Assembly (NCBI GenBank): GCA_015679605.1
Contig: JAAAVE010000466.1
Span: forward strand, 5,203 to 18,604
Reading direction: 5' to 3'
DNA: 13,402 nucleotides
Source of the DNA: Podila epigama
Taxonomy: Eukaryota > Mortierellomycota > Mortierellomycetes > Mortierellales > Mortierellaceae
This document shows, one piece after another, positions 8,421 through 13,402 of this stretch. The notes below the pieces were generated by a model. It did no database searches. It worked only from the letters and a program-made list of their open reading frames with translations, and was not told the DNA's origin. The stretch's first letter is position 1. Every line of letters begins with the position of its first letter. The position numbers were made by a program, and so were the translations under genes.

Positions 8421-8929
8421 TTACTTTCCAAGGGCAGAAATGCCCTCCAATGCGCTCATCATGTCGTTTTGGAGAGATTCATGCTTTGCCTGTGCTTCGT
8501 TCAGTGCTTGCTCTGCTGACGACACTCCACCATCATTACCAGCCTAAGGAGGAGGAGGAGGAGGAAACAGCACAACGTTAAAAATTTCATTTGTTCGTCA
8601 CCAGTTTTTTTTTTGCAACCCAACAACCCAATAACATTCTCAAGTAAAATGAAAAAACGTCATCTTACAGTAAGACGTGCATCCTTCTTTGTCTTTTTCC
8701 GCTGAAGTTGACTGTTCAGATCACCAAGAAGTGAGTCGAGCTCGGAAGTAAGGTTGACATTCTTGTGCTTATTCCTGGCTTGTGCAGGTTTGCTGTTATA
8801 TTGTGCAGGCTTCTTGGCGCCATTGAAGGGGGTGGCAGCCTTGTTCTTGGCATATGGGCTTGCCTTGGCCTTGGTGTTGCCTCCCCTAGGAGCTGATGGT
8901 GCCTTCTTTGTTGATTTCGTTGGTGGCAT
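8421..8929 (-). CDS. Small conserved-looking protein of unknown function with an LD-type helix
   Basis: Two exons, 8669-8929 and 8421-8543, with a GTAAGA...TTAG intron of 125 nt at phase 0; 127 aa. I do not recognise the family. Residues 1-56 are basic and disordered (PTKSTKKAPSAP..., many Lys, Ala, Pro). Residues 60-75, LTSELDSLLGDLNSQL, form a predicted amphipathic helix that fits the paxillin LD consensus LDxLLxxL. A Lys/Arg patch (QRKKTKKDAR) follows. Exon 2 encodes a Gly/Ser linker and a heptad-like helix (AEQALNEAQAKHESLQNDM, about 97-115) ending ALEGISALGK. Reading through the intron would stop after two codons (VR), so splicing is needed for the second helix; the clean phase and the helical exon 2 support it. 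A paired heat-shock element lies upstream. Confidence 0.72.
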
Positions 8930-9269
8930 CTGTCAATGGTATTATTTTTTCAATGGTGAATGTAACCTTTTGGCGAAGTTGCTATTTTTTTTTTTTTTGG
9001 AAATAAACAGAAATCAGCAGTCACTTCAATGGCAAAAAAGAGTTCCCAAGTCAGCACCATGTATGACAAATCGAGAAGGTTCCTTGCGCAGTTTAAGGGA
9101 ACCTTCTTTGTGGATCAGATCGATCGTGAGAGGGATTGTCCATTACACAACTCGAAACAAAAAAAAAAGACAGCCAGATTATTGTGATGATTTTGGTACA
9201 AAAAAATGATATTACAATGAATGTAGATCGAGTACAAGGTAACGTGTTGTCTGGTCCTCGGCCTAACTT
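8930..9269. other. Promoter of the small LD-motif gene and 3' flank of Mia40
   Basis: 340 bases without a supported gene. The notable content is the inverted repeat at 9074-9107 and two A/T homopolymer tracts (about 8985-8999 and 9159-9170). A plus-strand open frame runs through it from inside the small gene and is judged a shadow. Confidence 0.6.
9074..9107. promoter_or_regulatory. Paired heat-shock elements forming a 10-bp inverted repeat
   Basis: AGAAGGTTCC (9074-9083) and GGAACCTTCT (9098-9107) are perfect inverted copies with a 14-base spacer. Each is a two-unit heat-shock element (nGAAnnTTCn), the binding site of HSF. They lie 145 to 178 bases upstream of the ATG of the minus-strand gene at 8929. 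An RNA hairpin in the Mia40 3' region is an alternative reading. Confidence 0.55.
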
Positions 9270-9683
9270 CTAAACGTTCTTAGTCTCAGTATCCTCCTTC
9301 TTTTCCTCCTCCTTGTCACCAGCCTTCTTCTCCTCCTCCTCGTCATCATCATCATCCAACTGATCAGCATAAACCTCTGGGTTGGCTCTGAAGCAATCCT
9401 GCATGGCCTTGAACTTTTCTACACAGTCAACACCCTTGGGTTCAGCAGTTGAATACACAAAGCATGAGAAAGCCTCCTTGAAAGCATCACCGCAAGGGGG
9501 TTGAGCCATGCCACCGAGGCAAGGGCAGTCCCAGTTGATCTCGCCTGTCTCTGGGTTGAAGGCAGCGGACTGGTCCTTAGAGTCTGAAGATGAAGCCGAA
9601 GAAGGCGATGGGGTGGTAGCCTCTGATGGTTCCATGAACATAATAACGTCCTTGCCGTTTTCTTCCTCACGAGTGTATGACAT
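9270..9683 (-). CDS. MIA40: Mia40/CHCHD4, mitochondrial intermembrane-space oxidoreductase
   Basis: Receives Cys-rich precursors emerging from the TOM channel, oxidises them through its CPC motif and is itself reoxidised by Erv1. Intronless; 137 aa; stop TAG at 9272-9270; ATG at 9683 with A at -3. Seen: CPC motif in [10 protein letters not shown]-like context, C53 and C55 ([16 protein letters not shown]); twin CX9C pairs C64/C74 ([11 protein letters not shown]) and C87/C97 ([11 protein letters not shown]); then PEVY and a highly acidic tail (109-134). Cysteine spacing is identical to human CHCHD4 as I recall it. The N-terminus starts [12 protein letters not shown], resembling animal CHCHD4, and there is no presequence or membrane anchor of the kind found in Saccharomyces Mia40. 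Import would therefore be expected to be by the soluble, self-oxidising route. Confidence 0.97.
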   Translation of the reverse strand: MSYTREEENGKDVIMFMEPSEATTPSPSSASSSDSKDQSAAFNPETGEINWDCPCLGGMAQPPCGDAFKEAFSCFVYSTAEPKGVDCVEKFKAMQDCFRANPEVYADQLDDDDDEEEEKKAGDKEEEKKEDTETKNV

Positions 9684-10086
9684 TGTGTAGAGTCTGCTTT
9701 TTTTGGTTTGTTGGTTTTGTTTGTTTGCTGATGTGTTTTTGGGGGAGGATCCAAAGAAGACAAAGAGGTAGTAGTGTCAGGCGACGAACAAGGACTGTAT
9801 CTAACAAAAAAAGAAAGCACAGTTTTTCTTATTAGTAATCGAGCAACAAATGTTGAATCAATGAAGCGTAGTTTGCCTATAACGAGACAAAAAAAAAGCT
9901 TTAAGCTTGAGGAATGAATTCATGGCATTCAGGGACATGCGTTTGACAATTGTACCTGACTGACGAAATGGGAATGAACAAAGACCAAATGGATCGGGAG
10001 GATCAAACATCAAAGAAATACACCAGTTTTTCCGAATCATCCAGGATAATTAAGGGGCGTGGAGCGTGCTTCATGCCACCAATACA

Positions 10087-10107
10087 TTTTTTTTTTTTTT
10101 TTTTTTT
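10087..10107. repeat. T21 homopolymer tract
   Basis: Twenty-one consecutive T on the plus strand, in the divergent promoter region. Long poly(dA:dT) tracts commonly exclude nucleosomes in fungal promoters. Its exact length may also be affected by sequencing error. Confidence 0.8.
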
Positions 10108-10726
10108 GGTGTGGTGGTCTTATGTTTTATAAGAGATCCATGGCGACGCGATGGCGATAAAGGTTGATGAAAGAGGTAACCACAATGCATCATGACCATG
10201 GAAGTTCACAGTTGCGAAAGATAGATGATCGCCTGTACCTGTACCTGTATCAATGATGATTATGAACAAGACAGTTTGCAATCACTATGAAAACGGCTGT
10301 GTCTGACTTACACGTATTGGCAATTACATGTAAAAAAATAACCATACTCAGGAAGACATGTCTGTCACTCGACATGGTTGCATGATCGCGTGTTGACCTT
10401 TTGGCAATTTGTCTAGAGTGTCTTTTGTGTCTTTTGACATCAGAGGGTGGTTGGTTCACTTTTGGTTGTGGAGCAATCGATCAGACATCGCTCTGGCTTT
10501 TGCACACACACTCTTTTTTCTCCAACTTTTGTGGGCCTCGCATTTAAAATTGGATTTTCTATTTGCGTTGGTGCGACAAGGGCTCACTTTTTTTTCGTTT
10601 TTATTTTTTTCAGTTTGAATTCGCTCGTTGACGCCAGCACAATACCTTTTTTTCTCCCCCATCCATTCAATTCAATCATCTTCATTGAACAACCCTGTCT
10701 CCCCCTCCTCCCTCTAGCCATCATTC

Positions 10727-10789
10727 TACCACCACCATCACCACCACCATCACCATCGCTACCTTAACATCACCTCATCACCATCACCA
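10727..10789. repeat. CAC/CAT trinucleotide-rich stretch in the presenilin 5' leader
   Basis: Imperfect CAY repeats (ACCACCACCATCACC-like) about 180 to 240 bases upstream of the presenilin ATG, within or near the transcript leader. Confidence 0.75.
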
Positions 10790-10969
10790 ATTTCTCTAGA
10801 CTTCCATCACGTCTTCTACATTAAGGTTGCAAACACTTTTGACAATTTACCTTCCCCTCCCCCTCCAGAACCCAAAAGCGACACTACTTTATTTCTCCAA
10901 CCTCAACATTATCAAAAACAAAAGCACATATCTAGTTTTTTTTTTGCGAGCCAAGCACTACAGGAACAC

Positions 10970-13379
10970 ATGTCGAATCAGGGCTTTGCGGTTGGTCCTG
11001 CTAGCCAGGATCAGGCCTCAAGGAACACAGCATTGACCTCATCTGCATCAGGGAATGCAAGGCATGGCGACCCAACCCATGACATTAACAACAATAACAA
11101 CAATAGCAACAGCACCAACAATGACAATAACCCATCAGAAAATAACAACACTAATGCGACAATGGAACAGAACCCTGAAGACGAGATGGAAGACCAACCT
11201 TGTCAGGCGTGTGGGACCTTTCCTGCACGGTTCCAGTGTTCGGCCTGTCAGAGTGTCCGATACTGCTCGCAAGAGTGTCAAGCGTCTGACTGGCGGATCC
11301 ACTACCGTGAGTGTGCCGAAATCACAGCTTCCATGAGGACAGATGTCAACAATACCAATAGAAGTGGTGGTGATGATAATAATAATATTGGTGGTGGGCA
11401 ACAAGTCAGGACCAGTCGCGATCAAGAACAACAAGGTACAAAAGAAAAGAAAAAAAAAAAACGACTCGATGTTAGAAGAGGATAGAAAAAGAAGAAAGAA
11501 AAAAAAAGGGGGGAGGAAGGTGGATGATGCAAGTTCATGTTGACACTATTAACCAATTCCAAAACCATGCATCTTCATCTCATGGCTTCACGGATCATAT
11601 ATATAGCCGATGGTGCACACGCACCAGGGGTATCACCCGAGGACCTTGGAGCAATAGCAAATCGCCCACGACGGCGACCTAGGGAGCCAAGGCCACGACC
11701 ACGACTGACACCAGAGGAAAGAGCAGCACTGGAGGAAGCAGAAAGGATTGCAGACATGAAGTTTTATATGCTACAGATCTACAAGATCATTAAGCCTGTC
11801 GTTGTCTGTATCTGCCTGAGTATTCTTTGGGTTAAAATCTCCATGGCTGGAAGTGATTACAGGTATACTCTTTGTTTCTTTTCTTTATCTCTCTTCGGCA
11901 TTCATACGCTGACCTTGGTAGAGAATAGAAGGAGGATTTCGACTGATATGACCATGTTTCCCTTCTGTGTAGACCAACACAATCATCGTATACCGTCTAC
12001 AAGGAGACACCATCATCGTCCGTCTCGCAAAACATTGTTGGATCGTTGGCGAATGCAGGCATCATTATTGGACAGATTGTCATTGTCACCATCATTATTG
12101 TTGTCCTTTTCAAACGTGGACACATCAAGGTACCACCAAAAATCTGTGTGCACGGACTGTCATCCTCACACAATCTCCACAAGACTGTTACTCATGTTTT
12201 TGCTACTGCCCAACCCAACCCAACTCATCTGTAATGTAACGTTGTCTCTAGGTCCTGATTGGATTCTTCATGGTTGTTGTTGCCATGCTACTCGGTTTCA
12301 TGGGCTATATTCTCGTTTTGAACTTGATTCAAGTACTCAGGATACCACTGGACTACATTACCATGTCATTCGCATTATGGAACTTTTCAGTTGCAGGACT
12401 GATATCTGTGTTCTGGAAGGGACCCATGTGGCTCCAGCAAGTCTATCTGACTTTTATGAGTAGTTTGATGGTAAGTCCACTGCAGGAATCGCGTCAAGAA
12501 TTCCCCTCGACCTCCAACTAACCTGAACTGATGACATTCTTTTTTTTTTTACACGTTATGAAAAGGCATTCTCACTGACCGGTTTGGCAGAGTGGACGAC
12601 GTGGATGCTTTTGGCCCTTCTTGTTGTCTGGGGTATGTGTGTCTATAATGTTTTCTTTTTTAGTTTTACTTGGGATACTGTCTTGATACGGTGGTATCAT
12701 GAGACAAGAATACTGACATACTGCTATGTTCTCACAATCTTGTAGACTTGATTGCTGTCCTCTGTCCCTTTGGACCACTTAAAATTCTCGTTGAAAGTTC
12801 AAGGAACCAAAACCAGGAAGTTCCAGCCCTTTTGTACACTGGTGAGAGCCTGCTAGTTCTTTTTTTTCTTTTCTTCATGTTAAAAGACAATCTTTCAAGT
12901 TGACATCCTTGTTCTGACCTATAACCACTCCCTTCCTATAGTCAATGCGGTATGGTTCATGGCAGCGCCACCTGATGCTATTGCAGAAAGGGAGGCTTTA
13001 CGGAAAAAGGACGTGATATCAGAAGAACTGGCTTTGGAGAACCGCAGCTTTATTGGCCATTCTAGAGCAACTGGTCGAGAAGGAGGAACGAGTGTCAGTA
13101 GTAGTCGCAACAGTGGGTTGGATGCATCCATTACAACAGATGTTACTTCGAGAGCATCATCGACTATGGGGCTTGTGCCTGCGGCGGTGCGAGGAGGCGA
13201 CATGATGAATGACAGGGATACGATTGAGCTTCGAGACCGCCATCGATCAGGAGTTAATACTGGCTCTCGAATGCAAGAGGTACAACGCTATGACAGGGAC
13301 CAGGAGCAAGGGGATGAGCGAGAGAATCATGGCGGCGACCACCGTAACAATGAGGATGAAGACGATGATGACGACGATG
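10970..13379 (+). CDS. Presenilin-family GxGD aspartyl protease with N-terminal MYND zinc finger (3' end outside window)
   Basis: Presenilin is the catalytic subunit of gamma-secretase, cutting membrane stubs within the bilayer. Exons 10970-11435, 11607-11862, 11973-12129, 12252-12470, 12566-12632, 12746-12841 and 12942-13379; all junctions GT...AG and phase-matched; 566 residues visible. MYND finger: C78, C81, C90, C93, C99, C103, H111, C115, ending DWRIHYREC, after an Asn-rich start. A basic Arg/Pro linker (about 175-190) follows. TM1 is at about 216-234; SSYTVYKE resembles the YTPFTE loop; TM2 264-287; TM3 294-317; then ALWNFSVAGLISVFWKGP (334-351), LQQVYLTFMSSLM, and TM6 motif LVVWDLIAVLCPFGPLKIL with catalytic D389 but Trp for Tyr. 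ESSRNQNQEVPALLY is the conserved post-TM6 segment, followed by the long hydrophilic TM6-TM7 loop. A donor GTAAGT at 13380 shows it continues; GLGD and PAL are off-window. The MYND join rests on one weak donor (GTACAA). Confidence 0.9.
11436..11606 (+). other. Intron 1 of the presenilin gene, joining the MYND exon to the membrane part
   Basis: Donor G^GTACAA at 11436; branch-like CTATTAAC at about 11547-11554; acceptor TATATATAG ending 11606. Joining gives a GCC Ala codon and keeps frame. If retained, the MYND frame ends at 11485 after a Lys/Arg-rich tail, giving a 171-residue soluble MYND protein. A second-gene reading would need a start such as the ATG at 11537, 51 bases after that stop, which leaves little room for a promoter. 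Confidence 0.6.
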
Positions 13380-13402
13380 GTAAGTTTTTTTTTTTTTTTT
13401 TT

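Larger units (their letters stand above)
9684..10969. other. Divergent intergenic region between Mia40 (minus) and the presenilin gene (plus)
   Basis: 1.29 kb without a supported gene. It holds both promoters. It includes T21 at 10087-10107, the short repeat GTACCTGTACCTGTA at about 10235-10250, a CAC/CAT-rich stretch at 10727-10789 and, from about 10630 to 10930, a pyrimidine-rich leader on the plus strand. A TTTTTTTCAG-like acceptor near 10611 could belong to a 5' untranslated intron. Short open frames show no domain pattern. Confidence 0.6.

Noticed and set aside
8754-9209. 151-codon plus-strand open frame starting with a hydrophobic stretch
   Set aside because: It is antisense to the Ala/Lys/Pro-rich small gene and runs into low-complexity intergenic DNA.
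11537-12463. 308-codon unspliced plus-strand open frame
   Set aside because: Only its first part (to 11862) is presenilin; after that it reads through introns 2 and 3 and out of frame through exon 4, losing the presenilin motifs.
12919-13203. 94-codon minus-strand open frame
   Set aside because: Antisense to presenilin exon 7, whose frame continues the conserved post-TM6 segment.
1-13402. Mobile elements, CRISPR arrays or horizontal transfer from bacteria
   Set aside because: No transposase, reverse transcriptase, terminal repeats, target duplications or bacterial gene structure were seen; every recognised gene is a eukaryotic type, with introns in all but Mia40.

Overview
This window is nuclear DNA from a fungus. 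Genes are split by many short spliceosomal introns (86 to 308 nt, GT...AG). Intergenic DNA is rich in homopolymer runs and microsatellites. The protein set (an animal-like soluble Mia40, a presenilin, FAS1 proteins, an R2R3 Myb) points to an early-diverging lineage such as Mortierellomycota or Mucoromycota rather than Dikarya. The lineage is an inference from gene content; no rRNA or other marker is present. All exon models were built by hand from splice-site phase and family motifs.

Layout. (1) 1-1146, minus: 5' part of an R2R3 Myb transcription factor; its 3' end lies beyond the left edge. (2) 1147-3555: 2.4 kb without a convincing gene, low complexity, with several short tandem repeats; it is upstream of the Myb gene. 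(3) 3556-5254, minus: complete three-exon signal peptide peptidase (SPP), 430 aa, with both catalytic aspartates and the PAL motif. (4) 5815-8046, minus: complete four-exon secreted protein with two FAS1 (fasciclin) domains, 628 aa; the second domain carries a long acidic, proline-rich and histidine-rich insertion. (5) 8421-8929, minus: a 127-aa two-exon protein of unknown function with a basic disordered N-terminus and an LD-type helix. (6) 9270-9683, minus: intronless Mia40/CHCHD4, the oxidoreductase of the mitochondrial intermembrane space. (7) 9684-10969: divergent promoter region. (8) 10970 to the right edge, plus: presenilin gene, seven exons visible, cut before its second catalytic motif. 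Its first exon encodes a complete MYND zinc finger, and the splice phases join it to the presenilin.

The main point is that two GxGD intramembrane aspartyl proteases of opposite membrane orientation, SPP and presenilin, lie about 6 kb apart (5254 to 10970). The presenilin appears to be an N-terminal MYND fusion with Trp in place of the usual Tyr next to its first catalytic aspartate. Presenilin is the catalytic subunit of gamma-secretase in animals and plants and is missing from the well-studied yeasts. The genes in between (FAS1, small LD protein, Mia40) have no obvious shared pathway with the proteases beyond secretory or organellar membranes, so linkage may be chance. Possible regulatory signals include a pair of heat-shock elements upstream of the small gene, an ERSE-like element upstream of SPP, and Myb-type sites far upstream of the Myb gene.
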